Shown here piece by piece: positions 1 to 7,333 of a stretch of 39,852 nt of DNA (positions are counted from its first letter, which is position 1; every line of letters begins with the position of its first letter). Origin of the DNA: Alphaproteobacteria bacterium (GTDB lineage: Bacteria; Pseudomonadota; Alphaproteobacteria; JAEULC01); contig JAKLKW010000020.1 of assembly GCA_023150455.1 (NCBI GenBank), forward strand, positions 1 through 39,852. The letters are read 5' to 3'. Made by a program: the position numbers and the translations under genes. Below the pieces are notes generated by a model, which was given only the letters and a program-made list of their open reading frames with translations, made no database searches and had not been told where the DNA came from.

Positions 1-742
1 CGTAACCCTTCTTTGCCACCGCGCGCCCGACCGACAGGATCACCACCGGGTCCGCCGCATCGCTGCCGTCGCGCGGCGGCCGCGCGGCCGGCGGCGGCGG
101 AAAGCGCGTCGCGTCCAGCCCGTGATAGACGAGCGCCACTTTGCCCGGATCAGACGCCAGCGCCGCCAGGTGCTCGCGCCCCAGCCGGGTGCAGGTGACC
201 AGCCATTCCATATCGGCGAGCTTCTCGCGCTTCTCCCAATCCGGCGTGATCCAGATGTCGCGCGCATGCGCCGAGCAGCTCCAGGGCAGCCCGCGCAGGA
301 TCGCCGCATAGCGCGCGACCGAAGCCGGCGTATGGATGAAATGGGCATGCAGATGCCCGATGTCGCCCGGCAGCTCCGCCGCCGCGACGCAGGCCTGGCC
401 GAAGCGACGGACGCGGTTGGGCGTGCGGTCGCGCGCGAGGTCGGCCAGGAACCGGGCCCGCGCCGCGCGGTAGCCCGCGAGCCGGCGCGCCCGCAGCCAT
501 CCCCCCAGCACGCGCCAGGGCTCGCGGTACAGGTACTCGGGCAGATAGCTGACCGGCGCCTTGATGGAAGCGTGCACGGGATGGCGATGACGGTCGGTCG
601 GATGGCGCAGCGACACCAGCACCAGGTCGAGCCCGCGCGTCTCGAGCGCGGCGATCTCCTGCGCGATGAACGTCTCCGACAGGCGCGGATAGCCCTTCAG
701 GAATACGGCGATGCGTGGGGCCAGCGTGGCGCCGCCGTCCAT
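1..742 (-). CDS. Glycosyltransferase family 4, C-terminal part outside window
   Basis: This gene runs off the left edge of the window, so only about 247 N-terminal residues are visible. The start is the ATG at 742, 18 bases after the stop of the upstream glycosyltransferase. The protein begins MDGGATLAPRIAVFLKGYPR and continues LSETFIAQEIAALE, the usual opening of GT-B fold family 4 enzymes. Near the edge, VVILSVGRAVAKKGY matches the family motif that starts the nucleotide-sugar-binding C-terminal domain. HLHAHFIHTPASVARY is the typical acceptor-side segment. It probably transfers a sugar from an activated donor to a cell-surface glycan or lipid; the donor and acceptor cannot be read from the sequence. 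It forms an operon with the neighbouring glycosyltransferase. Confidence 0.88.
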   Translation of the reverse strand, partial: MDGGATLAPRIAVFLKGYPRLSETFIAQEIAALETRGLDLVLVSLRHPTDRHRHPVHASIKAPVSYLPEYLYREPWRVLGGWLRARRLAGYRAARARFLADLARDRTPNRVRRFGQACVAAAELPGDIGHLHAHFIHTPASVARYAAILRGLPWSCSAHARDIWITPDWEKREKLADMEWLVTCTRLGREHLAALASDPGKVALVYHGLDATRFPPPPAARPPRDGSDAADPVVILSVGRAVAKKGY

Positions 743-759
743 CGTGCGGGAAATGGCGC

Positions 760-1983
760 TCAGCGGCCTCGCGCGGCGAGGCGCGGCTGGGCGACCGGGC
801 GGGTGAGCATCTGGTTGACCAGGCGGTCGACGTTTTCCAGTCCGTCCAACAGCCCCGGCACCACGACCTCGGACGGCAGGTTCTGCTGCGGCAACTGCCG
901 CAGCGCCGTCGCCATCACGCGCGGCTCGCGCTTGCCGTCGTTCTCCAGCATGCGCACCAGCCCCATCTCCTGCGCGCGGCTGGCGCGGATGTGCTGCTCC
1001 TGGCGCGGCTGCGTGCGCGGCACGATCAGCGCCCGCTTGTCGAAGGAAAGTATCTCGCAGAACGTGTTGTATCCGCCCATCGCCACCACGCCCAGCGCGC
1101 CTGCCATCAGCGATTCCATGCGCGCGTCGAAGGTGGTCATGCGCACGTTCGGCAAGCGATGCGCGCGGCGCAGGAACTCGGCCTGGTGCTCCGGCGCCAT
1201 GAAGGGCCCGAGCACCACCATGGCCGGATGCGGCGCGCCCGGATCGCTCTCGTAGGCGCTCAACACCCAGTCCACCATCGCCTCGCCGTCGCCGCCGCCG
1301 CCGGGCGTCACCAGCAGGTAGGGCTGGTCCAGGCCCTGGAGGTCCGGATTGCGCGGCATCAACGTATTCGGAACGCTGCGCTGCAGATACCCGGTATAGG
1401 TGAGCTTGCGCGTGACCGAGGCCGGCAGGTCGAGACCCTCGAGCGGATCCCAGAGCTGCGGCAGGCCATAGACCCAGATCGCGTCGTACAGGTCGCGCAC
1501 GGCGGGCAGCGCCTTCTTGCGCTCCCATTCCGGCGCCAGCTGCGCCGGCTCGTCCATCACGTCGCGCAGGCCCAGCACCAGCGGCGTGCCGCGGCGCTTC
1601 AGCATGACGAGCGTGTTCTTGACCTCGCCGCGCAGGCCCAGCGGCTCCTTGTCGACGATGAACAGGTCCGGGTCGAAGATGTCGGCGGTGTGCCTGATGA
1701 TCGACGCACGCATCGCCAGCGTCTCGTCGATGTCGATGTGCAGGTTGAGCGACGTGTACTCGCCGTTGCGCAGCTTGATCACGCCGGGGATGCGCACGAA
1801 GTCGACGCGGGCGCGGAAGTCGAAGCTGCCGATGATCGGCGAGCCCGACAGGATCATGACCGATAGATCCTTGTTGCCGTCAACCAGTGAATGCGCGAGC
1901 GCCCGTACTCGGCGTAGATGGCCGAGGCCGAACGTGTCGTGACAATAGAACATCACGCGCGCGCCGCTGCGCCGGGTCGACAT
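760..1983 (-). CDS. MurG/GT28-like glycosyltransferase (COG4671-type)
   Basis: This is a 407-residue GT-B type glycosyltransferase of the 'predicted glycosyl transferase' group. The N-terminus reads VMFYCHDTFGLGHLRR, with the GxGHxxR-like loop of MurG relatives. The C-terminal half has LLVTPGGGGDGEAMVDW and VVAMGGYNTFCEILSF, the donor-binding GGYNT segment. I chose the ATG at 1983 because a GAGG lies six bases before it; a TTG at 2001 would add six residues. No signal peptide or membrane span is visible, so it should act on the cytoplasmic side. It is followed closely by a family-4 glycosyltransferase on the same strand, suggesting joint work on one polysaccharide or glycolipid. The substrate is unknown. 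Confidence 0.85.
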   Translation of the reverse strand: MSTRRSGARVMFYCHDTFGLGHLRRVRALAHSLVDGNKDLSVMILSGSPIIGSFDFRARVDFVRIPGVIKLRNGEYTSLNLHIDIDETLAMRASIIRHTADIFDPDLFIVDKEPLGLRGEVKNTLVMLKRRGTPLVLGLRDVMDEPAQLAPEWERKKALPAVRDLYDAIWVYGLPQLWDPLEGLDLPASVTRKLTYTGYLQRSVPNTLMPRNPDLQGLDQPYLLVTPGGGGDGEAMVDWVLSAYESDPGAPHPAMVVLGPFMAPEHQAEFLRRAHRLPNVRMTTFDARMESLMAGALGVVAMGGYNTFCEILSFDKRALIVPRTQPRQEQHIRASRAQEMGLVRMLENDGKREPRVMATALRQLPQQNLPSEVVVPGLLDGLENVDRLVNQMLTRPVAQPRLAARGR

Positions 1984-2149
1984 CGCTGGCCTCGCCGCCA
2001 AATGGCTATTGTTGTCGATTGCCCCCCAAACACCGGCGACTATGGCATATTTGGCCCTGCGCCGGAACGGTTTCCAGCCCGGCGGTCAGGGGAAATTTGC
2101 AGGGCGCGATTGCCGATTTTGCAGCGGCGGACACAACGGGGCCGGCCCG

Positions 2150-2178
2150 TTTACCGACAGGAACACTTGGTCTAATGT
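2150..2178 (+). promoter_or_regulatory. Possible sigma-70 promoter for the cNMP-binding protein
   Basis: The 229-bp gap 2002-2230 separates divergent genes and contains an AT-rich patch at 2165-2200 that stands out from the surroundings. TTTACC at 2150-2155 and TAATGT at 2173-2178 are 17 bases apart. Both boxes are weak matches (4/6 and 3/6), so this is only a candidate. Nothing else is recognisable in the gap. Confidence 0.25.
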
Positions 2179-2230
2179 ATTTAAGAATAAGGATGATCGG
2201 CGGAAAAAGTCGCGCTTCGGAGAGCCTGCC

Positions 2231-2677
2231 ATGAGCCTGCATGAGGAAGTCGACGCACTGCGCCGCGTTCCGCTGTTCGCCAAGATCGAGCCTTCGAAGC
2301 TGAAACTTTTGGCCTTTACCAGCGAGAAGCTGGACTACCAACCCGGCCAGGATCTGTGCACGCAGGGCGACGCCGGCGACGCCATGTACATCATCATGGC
2401 CGGCGAGGCGGATGTGCTGATCAACACGCCGAGCGGCGAGCATCGCGTGGCGCGCCTGGGCAAGAACAGCTTCGTCGGCGAAATCGCCATCCTGTGCGAC
2501 GTGCCGCGCACGGCCACCGTCCGGGCGGCAGGGTCCTTGACGGCGCTGCGCATCTCGAAGGACCTGTTCTTCCGCCTCGTGGGCGAATTCCCGCAGATCG
2601 CCGTCGAGATCATGCGCGAGCTCGCCGGCCGGCTCGATCGCACGACCAAGGATCTGGCGAAGGCAAGAGCGGCCTGA
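2231..2677 (+). CDS. Stand-alone cyclic-nucleotide-binding domain protein
   Basis: This 148-residue protein consists of little more than one CRP-type cyclic-nucleotide-binding beta-roll. It starts at the ATG at 2231, preceded by GGAG. The phosphate-binding cassette region reads NSFVGEIAILCDVPRTATVR, which has the FGE-like (VGE) and RTATV pattern of cNMP pockets, with the arginine that contacts the cyclic phosphate. PGQDLCTQGDAGDAMYIIMAG is the strand pair before it. There is no helix-turn-helix after the C-helix (ELAGRLDRTTKDLAKARAA), so it is not a CRP-like transcription factor. It may be a small signalling subunit or partner of another protein. A methyltransferase gene follows 16 bases downstream. 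Confidence 0.85.
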   Translation: MSLHEEVDALRRVPLFAKIEPSKLKLLAFTSEKLDYQPGQDLCTQGDAGDAMYIIMAGEADVLINTPSGEHRVARLGKNSFVGEIAILCDVPRTATVRAAGSLTALRISKDLFFRLVGEFPQIAVEIMRELAGRLDRTTKDLAKARAA

Positions 2678-2693
2678 CCGACCGGCCAGCAGC

Positions 2694-3188
2694 ATGAGCC
2701 GGCTCGACAGCGCCATCCGCCGGCTGCAGGCCCAGCGCGCCTGCCTTGAGGTCGCGGCCGAGCTGGTGCGCGACCTGCCCGGACCCATCCTCGAGCTCGG
2801 GCTCGGCAACGGCCGCAGCTTCGACCATCTGCGCGAGCTCATGCCCGAGCGCGAGATATTCGCCTTCGACCGCCAGCTTACCGCCCATCCGGCCTGCGTG
2901 CCCGACGAGAAGCACCTGATCATCGGCGATTTCGCCGAGACGCTGCCGAACGCGCTGGCCCGCATCGGCGCGCCCGCGGCGCTGGTGCATGCCGACACCG
3001 GCACGGGCGAGGCCGAGCGCAACGCGCGCCTGGCCGCCTGGCTCGGGCCGCGCATCGTGGCGCTGATGGCGCCGGGCGGCGTGATCCTGAGCGACCAGGA
3101 ACTGGTCGGCATCGCGGCGAAGTCCCTGCCGCTGCCCGACGGCGTAAGGCCGGGGCGGTACTTCTTCTACCGCGTCGCGACGGCCTGA
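2694..3188 (+). CDS. Small class I SAM-dependent methyltransferase
   Basis: This 164-residue protein has a Rossmann-type methyltransferase core. Motif I is ILELGLGNGRSFDHLRE at about residues 31-47, followed by an acidic residue on beta-2 (IFAFDRQ). A further conserved segment is HLIIGDFAETLP. Late segments read LMAPGGVILSDQELVG, the usual loop after strand 4/5. At 164 residues it is near the minimum for this fold, with no added substrate domain, so the substrate cannot be guessed. It follows the cNMP-binding gene with a 16-base gap and is probably co-transcribed. The start has only a weak ribosome-binding site. Immediately downstream lies a decayed TPR gene, which may once have belonged to the same operon. 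Confidence 0.75.
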   Translation: MSRLDSAIRRLQAQRACLEVAAELVRDLPGPILELGLGNGRSFDHLRELMPEREIFAFDRQLTAHPACVPDEKHLIIGDFAETLPNALARIGAPAALVHADTGTGEAERNARLAAWLGPRIVALMAPGGVILSDQELVGIAAKSLPLPDGVRPGRYFFYRVATA

Positions 3189-3192
3189 CCCG

Positions 3193-3622
3193 ATGCCGCT
3201 GGCTGCCGCAGAGATGGCTTTCGCCGAGGCGGCTCGCCTGTACCGCGCCGGCCGTCGAAATCGATCCGAGCGATGCCGAGGCCGCGCTCGAATACGCGCG
3301 CATGCTGTTGGCCGCGCGCCGCCGCGACGAGGCCGAGCGCGTGCCGCGTCGTGCCCTGCGGCAACGCCCGGACATTTCGCGCTGATGAGCGATCTGGGGC
3401 TCCTTTTGGGGTAGAAGGGGGCGCGCGGCGGCCATCGAATGGCTGAAACTGGCCGGCGCGGCGCAACCCGAGAACCCGGCCGCCCGCTACAATCCCGCCA
3501 ACGCGCTGAAATCCGCCGGCGACATCGGCGGCGCGATCGCGGAATACCGCGCAGCGCTCGCGCGCGCCCCGGGCTTCGCCGCCGCGGATACGAACCTCGG
3601 CAACGCGCTGGCGATCGCGGGG
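3193..3622 (+). pseudogene. Decayed TPR-repeat protein, frameshifted and 3'-truncated
   Basis: A tetratricopeptide-repeat protein can be followed only by changing frame. It begins MPLAAAEMAFAEAARLYRAG from 3193. It then moves to another frame for AVEIDPSDAEAALEYARM and RRDEAERV, and a third for HFALMSDLGLLLG, which hits a stop near 3412. It resumes after that stop as AAIEWLKLAGAAQPENPAA and ALKSAGDIGGAIAEYRAALA, ending TNLGNALAIAG. The pattern of A/G/Y and proline positions is typical of TPR helices. At least two indels and a stop separate the pieces. Similarity ends near 3622, where the sequence becomes the antisense of an acyl-CoA synthetase. The gene sits five bases after the methyltransferase and is clearly non-functional. 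Confidence 0.8.
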
Positions 3623-4181
3623 AGGGCCTTGGCGATGATCTCCTCGGCCAGCGCGCCCGACTGCGACAGCAACGCGATCGAACGGACCGATGCGTCGGGT
3701 CCCGGCTGCAGGTCGCGCAGGAAGGTCGCGGCCATGCCGAGCGGCTTGCCCGCGGCGCGCTGGGTCAGGTGGATGATGCCGGCGCAGTTCGGCCCGGCCA
3801 CGGTCAGATCGGCCTCGGCTGCGAGCGCACACAGCTGGGCTTCGCGCCTCTTGCCCTCCTCGCCGGACTCGGCGAAGCCGCGAGGCAGGATCAGCAGGTT
3901 GCGATCGCCGGTCGCCACCGCCTCGCGCACGGCGTCGAGGATCATGTCGGGGCGGATGACGTCACGCAGAGCTCGGCCGGCCGCTCGAGCTGCTTCAGCG
4001 ACGTGCGGACCTTGAGGTTGCGGATCGTGCCGCCCTTCGGGTTGACCGGCACGATCTCGCCGACGAAGCCGGACTTCTCGAGCAAATGCAGCACGGCGCC
4101 GCCGAAGCTGGTCGGCCGGTCGCCGGCGCCGACAACGGCGATCGAGCGCGGGTGATAGAGCGGGCGAAGGTCGCGCGCCAT
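3622..4181 (-). pseudogene. Decayed acyl-CoA synthetase (NDP-forming), N-terminal fragment
   Basis: The N-terminal CoA-binding domain of an NDP-forming acyl-CoA synthetase starts at the ATG at 4181: MARDLRPLYHPRSIAVVGAG. It continues through VGEIVPVNPKGG. The frame breaks near 3955, after RPAELCV; a different frame resumes as VIRPDMILDAVREAV, then LLILPRGFAESGEEGK, VAGPNCAGIIHLTQ and SIALLSQSGALAEEIIAKA. These are the expected consecutive motifs of the family, so one small indel explains the break. Recognisable similarity stops near 3622, leaving only about 185 of the roughly 700 residues normal for the full enzyme. The rest, including the ATP-grasp domain, has been lost. It faces the decayed TPR gene and both end at the same point. 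Confidence 0.85.
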
Positions 4182-4191
4182 GGCCCGCTTT

Positions 4192-4983
4192 TCAGGCCTC
4201 GATCTCGACGGTCACCGGCACGTGGTCGCTGCCGCTCTCCCAGTCCCGCGCGTCGCGCAGAACCTCGGCCGCTCTGAGCTTGCCGCGCATCGGCGGCGTG
4301 ACCCAGACATGGTCGAGCCGCCGGCCGCGGTCGCCGACCTTCCAGTCGCGGTTGCGGTAGCTCCACCACGTGTAGAGCCGCTGCTCCGGCGGCACGAAGT
4401 GGCGCACCGCATCGACCCATTCGACGGAAGCCTGCATCCGCCCGAGCTTCTCGACCTCGATCGGCGTATGGCTGACGACGTCGAGCAGCTGCTTGTGCGA
4501 CCAGACGTCGGTCTCGAGCGGCGCGATGTTGAAGTCGCCCACGGCGATCATTTTCTGCCGCCGAGTGCGCTCCGCGCCGAACCACGCCCCGACCTCGTCG
4601 ACGAAGCGCAGCTTGTGCTTGAACTTGTCGTTGACCGCCGGGTCGGGAATGTCGCCGCCGGCCGGGATGTAGAGATTGTGCAGCTCGATTCCGCCGGGCA
4701 GCTTCACGTGGGCGTGGCGGCAGTCCTGCTTCTCGCACCAGCCGCGCGTGCCATCGCCCGAGAACGGCACTCTCGAGAGGATGGCGACGCCGTTGTAGCC
4801 CTTCATTCCATGCACGAGGCGATGGGCGAAGCCCATTGCCTCGAAGTCGCGATGCGGGAACAGGTCGTCCGGCACCTTGGTCTCCTGCAGGCACAGGACG
4901 TCCGGCCTCGCCTCGCGCACCAGGCGGCGCACGAGGTCGAGCCGGATGCGGACCGAGTTGATGTTCCAGGTGGTGATGCGCAT
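4192..4983 (-). CDS. xthA: Exodeoxyribonuclease III
   Basis: This 263-residue enzyme repairs abasic sites and removes 3' blocking groups in DNA (base excision repair, cytoplasm). The start at 4983 gives MRITTWNINSVRIRLDLV, the canonical ExoIII opening. Active-site motifs of the endonuclease/exonuclease/phosphatase fold are all visible: LCLQETKVP (metal-binding Glu), YIPAGGDIPDP, MIAVGDFNIAP (Asp/Asn), RRLDHVWVTPPM and SGSDHVPV (terminal Asp-His). The length matches the family. The same frame stays open upstream into the FAA hydrolase gene, but that part is antisense shadow. It lies 11 bases downstream of the FAA hydrolase and may be at the tail of that operon, or have its own promoter. Confidence 0.93.
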   Translation of the reverse strand: MRITTWNINSVRIRLDLVRRLVREARPDVLCLQETKVPDDLFPHRDFEAMGFAHRLVHGMKGYNGVAILSRVPFSGDGTRGWCEKQDCRHAHVKLPGGIELHNLYIPAGGDIPDPAVNDKFKHKLRFVDEVGAWFGAERTRRQKMIAVGDFNIAPLETDVWSHKQLLDVVSHTPIEVEKLGRMQASVEWVDAVRHFVPPEQRLYTWWSYRNRDWKVGDRGRRLDHVWVTPPMRGKLRAAEVLRDARDWESGSDHVPVTVEIEA

Positions 4984-4994
4984 CGGCGGGAGCG

Positions 4995-5684
4995 TCAGCC
5001 GATGGTGATGTCCAGCGTGCCCACCTTCTCGATGGCGCCGTGCAGCTTGTCGCCCTTGACCACGGGGCCGACGCCGTCCGGCGTGCCGGAATAGATGATG
5101 TCGCCGGCGCCCAGCTCCACCAGCGCCGAGAGATAGGAGATCATCTCCGGCACCTTCCAGATCATGGCGCCGAGGTCGGAATCCTGCTTGGTCTGCCCGT
5201 TCACCGCCAGTTTGATCGAGCCGCGCGACGGATGGCCGATCTTGGCCGCCGGCACGACGGCGGAGCAGGGCGCGGAATGGTCGAAGCCCTTGCCCATTTC
5301 CCACGGGCGGCCGCGGTCGCGCGATGCGAACTGCTGGTCGCGACGGGTCATGTCCAACCCCACGGCGTAGCCGTAGACATGGTCGAGCGCCTTCTCGACC
5401 GGCACGTCCTTGCCGCCCTTGCCCAGGCACACGACCATCTCGAGTTCGTAGTGCAGGTTCTTGGTCTGCGGCGGATAGGGCACGACGCCGCCGTCATGCA
5501 CGATGGCGTCCGCGGGCTTGGCGAAGAAGAACGGCTCCTCGCGGTTCGGGTCGTAGCCCATCTCCTTGATGTGCGCCGCGTAGTTGCGGCCGACGCACCA
5601 GATCCGGCGCACCGGGAAGCGCTTCTTCTCGCCCTGGACGGGCAGGCTCGGCAGTTCCCAGGCGGGAATGACGTACTCGGGCAT
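4995..5684 (-). CDS. FAA hydrolase family protein, probable fumarylpyruvate hydrolase
   Basis: This 229-residue protein has the fumarylacetoacetate hydrolase fold. Motifs seen are IWCVGRNYAAHIKEMG, FFFAKPADAIV, the metal-binding LHYELEMVVCLG and GLDMTRRDQQ, and the C-terminal IIYSGTPDGVGPVVKGD. The acidic residues in HYELE and LDMTRRD are the expected Mg/Mn ligands. Bacterial members of about 230 residues next to gentisate 1,2-dioxygenase usually cleave fumarylpyruvate, or maleylpyruvate directly, into pyruvate and a C4 acid. That is the likely role here, since the dioxygenase is two genes upstream. No maleylpyruvate isomerase gene is in the window. The ATG at 5684 was chosen because upstream codons read into unrelated sequence. 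Confidence 0.88.
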   Translation of the reverse strand: MPEYVIPAWELPSLPVQGEKKRFPVRRIWCVGRNYAAHIKEMGYDPNREEPFFFAKPADAIVHDGGVVPYPPQTKNLHYELEMVVCLGKGGKDVPVEKALDHVYGYAVGLDMTRRDQQFASRDRGRPWEMGKGFDHSAPCSAVVPAAKIGHPSRGSIKLAVNGQTKQDSDLGAMIWKVPEMISYLSALVELGAGDIIYSGTPDGVGPVVKGDKLHGAIEKVGTLDITIG

Positions 5685-5728
5685 CAGGCGTTTTCCTCGA
5701 TGGAAGTGAAGGTCGGTTGGCGAGAAGG

Positions 5729-6259
5729 TCAGAGAAGATACGCGGTGCCGCGCACGATTCCCAGCACCCAGCGGCCGGCGCGGAACAGGCGCAGCTTGGC
5801 GGCGAAGGCATGCTCGTCGCCGGCGCCGGCGAGCAGCACGAGCGCGCCCTGGTAGCAGGCCTGGGTCGCCGCGCCCGCGGCGGCGCGGATCAATCCCGGG
5901 TCCGACGATCGCGAGCGGGCGGCCGCCATCGCCGCCGCGCCGATGGTGGCGTCGTGCGCCGCGCGGGTGACGGCGCTGAGCGCCATGAGCATCTTCGCTT
6001 CGCCCAGGCGCGCGCCGGCGCGGCGCAGCAGCGCCGTGCGTAGTTCCTCTTCCGCGTCCCACCAGCGCTGCTCCCAGTCCGGGTCGGTGACGATGCGCGC
6101 CGCCTCTGCCCAATCGCGTGCGGCGGCGACCGGCGCGCCGGCGAAGCCGAGCCCGGCGAGATAGGCGATCATGTCGGCACGCTCGGCCTCCGTCAGCGCC
6201 TCGCCCAGCGCCGCGAACCACGGCTCGTGGGCAATCCCGGCGATGAGCGGGTCGATCAC
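5729..6259 (-). CDS. Uncharacterised 176-aa protein of the gentisate operon
   Basis: I do not recognise this family. It starts at a GTG at 6259 whose bases overlap the TGA stop of gentisate dioxygenase (GTGA), so translation is probably coupled. The protein begins VIDPLIAGIAHEPWFAALGE, is alanine-rich and predicted mostly helical. It contains TDPDWEQRWWDAEEE, KMLMALSAVTRAAHDATIG and TQACYQGALVLLAGAGDEH. The last part, FAAKLRLFRAGRWVLGIVRG, resembles no motif I know. No signal peptide or clear membrane helix is present. Its place between the dioxygenase and the FAA hydrolase suggests an accessory or regulatory role in the same pathway, but nothing in the sequence proves an enzymatic activity. 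The frame continues upstream as shadow sequence. Confidence 0.7.
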   Translation of the reverse strand: MIDPLIAGIAHEPWFAALGEALTEAERADMIAYLAGLGFAGAPVAAARDWAEAARIVTDPDWEQRWWDAEEELRTALLRRAGARLGEAKMLMALSAVTRAAHDATIGAAAMAAARSRSSDPGLIRAAAGAATQACYQGALVLLAGAGDEHAFAAKLRLFRAGRWVLGIVRGTAYLL

Positions 6260-7296
6260 CGATTCCCGCGCTGCTCGCGCCACAGCCCCAGGACCTGCTG
6301 CACGGGCCGGTCGGAAAAGCTGAACAGCACCGCGTCGCTGTCGGCGACGTGCGTCTGCCAGGCCCAGGAGGGCGCGACGAACAGGTCGCGCGGTCCCCAA
6401 TCGAAGATCTTGTCCGCGATCGTGCTGCGACCTTTGCCTTCCACGACGGCGAAGACGGTGCCGTCGGTCGAGCGATAGGGCGCCATCGTGAAGCCTTTCG
6501 GGAGCAGCTGGATGAAGGCGCCAATCGTCGGCATGGCGTAGGAGCCGGTCGCGGGATTGGTGTAGGTCATCCTGATGCCGTGGCACGGATCCCACGCCGC
6601 GGCCCGGCGCATCGTCTCCAGCGCCTCGCGCGTGCGGGCATAGGGATAGTTGAACACCGGCGAAGTGCGGCTGGTCGCCTCATAGCCCAGCGGCAGCAGG
6701 CCTGAGCCGTAGCGCGCCAGGGCGTCGCCCTCGGGCCGCGTCAGCGCCTGCGAGTCCTCGGGATAATTCTCGGCGAAGCCGGCGTCGAGCATGCGTACCA
6801 GCGGGATGTCGAGGCCGTCGAGCCACACCATCGGCTCGGCGCTGTCGTTGCCGTGATCGTGCCAGGTCCAGGACGGCGTGATGATGAAGTCGCCCGGCCG
6901 CATCGTGGTCTTCTCGCCGTCGACGGCGGTATAGGCGCCGTCGCCTTCGACGATGAAACGGAGCGCCGATTGCGTGTGGCGATGCGACGGCGCGATCTCG
7001 CCCGGCAGGATCAGCTGCAGCCCGGCATAGAGCGTGTGCGTGATCGCGGCCTGCCCGCGCAGGCCCGGGTTCTCGAGGATCAGCACGCGCCGGACCGCCT
7101 CCTTGGCGGTGATCAGCCTGCCGCTCTCGAGCAGATACGGGCGCACGTCGTCGTAGCGCCACATGGCCGGCACGCAGGGCGTGGCCGGCGACGGCGGCAC
7201 GAGCTGGTGCAGCGTCTCCCACAGCGGCGCCATGTCCAGCTGGGCGATTCGGTCATAGAAGGCCCGGCGCGTGCCGGCGAGGGCAGTCGCGGTCAT
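6256..7296 (-). CDS. Gentisate 1,2-dioxygenase
   Basis: This 346-residue bicupin cleaves gentisate between the carboxyl-bearing and adjacent hydroxyl carbon to give maleylpyruvate, using Fe(II) and O2. The first cupin shows the iron-binding pattern SHRHTQSALRFIVEGDGAY followed by MRPGDFIITPSWTWHDHGN. The second cupin, LFVAPSWAWQTHVADSD, lacks the full set, as is normal in this family. The start at 7296 (MTATALAGTRRAFYDRIAQL) has a GGGAGGA ribosome site directly upstream; a longer frame of 37 residues upstream looks non-coding. The length equals that of characterised gentisate dioxygenases. 1-Hydroxy-2-naphthoate dioxygenase is a close relative and cannot be excluded. It lies in the middle of a six-gene catabolic operon. 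Confidence 0.92.
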   Translation of the reverse strand: MTATALAGTRRAFYDRIAQLDMAPLWETLHQLVPPSPATPCVPAMWRYDDVRPYLLESGRLITAKEAVRRVLILENPGLRGQAAITHTLYAGLQLILPGEIAPSHRHTQSALRFIVEGDGAYTAVDGEKTTMRPGDFIITPSWTWHDHGNDSAEPMVWLDGLDIPLVRMLDAGFAENYPEDSQALTRPEGDALARYGSGLLPLGYEATSRTSPVFNYPYARTREALETMRRAAAWDPCHGIRMTYTNPATGSYAMPTIGAFIQLLPKGFTMAPYRSTDGTVFAVVEGKGRSTIADKIFDWGPRDLFVAPSWAWQTHVADSDAVLFSFSDRPVQQVLGLWREQRGNR

Positions 7297-7333
7297 GCTG
7301 TTCCTCCCGGTCGAAAGCGGCCGCGGGCTTGCT

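Noticed and set aside
3487..3620. Continuation of the synthetase fragment into PRFVSAAAKPG, which resembles the next synthetase motif
   Set aside because: The same bases on the plus strand encode well-formed TPR helices (ALKSAGDIGGAIAEYRAALA, TNLGNALAIAG), so the resemblance is taken as chance.
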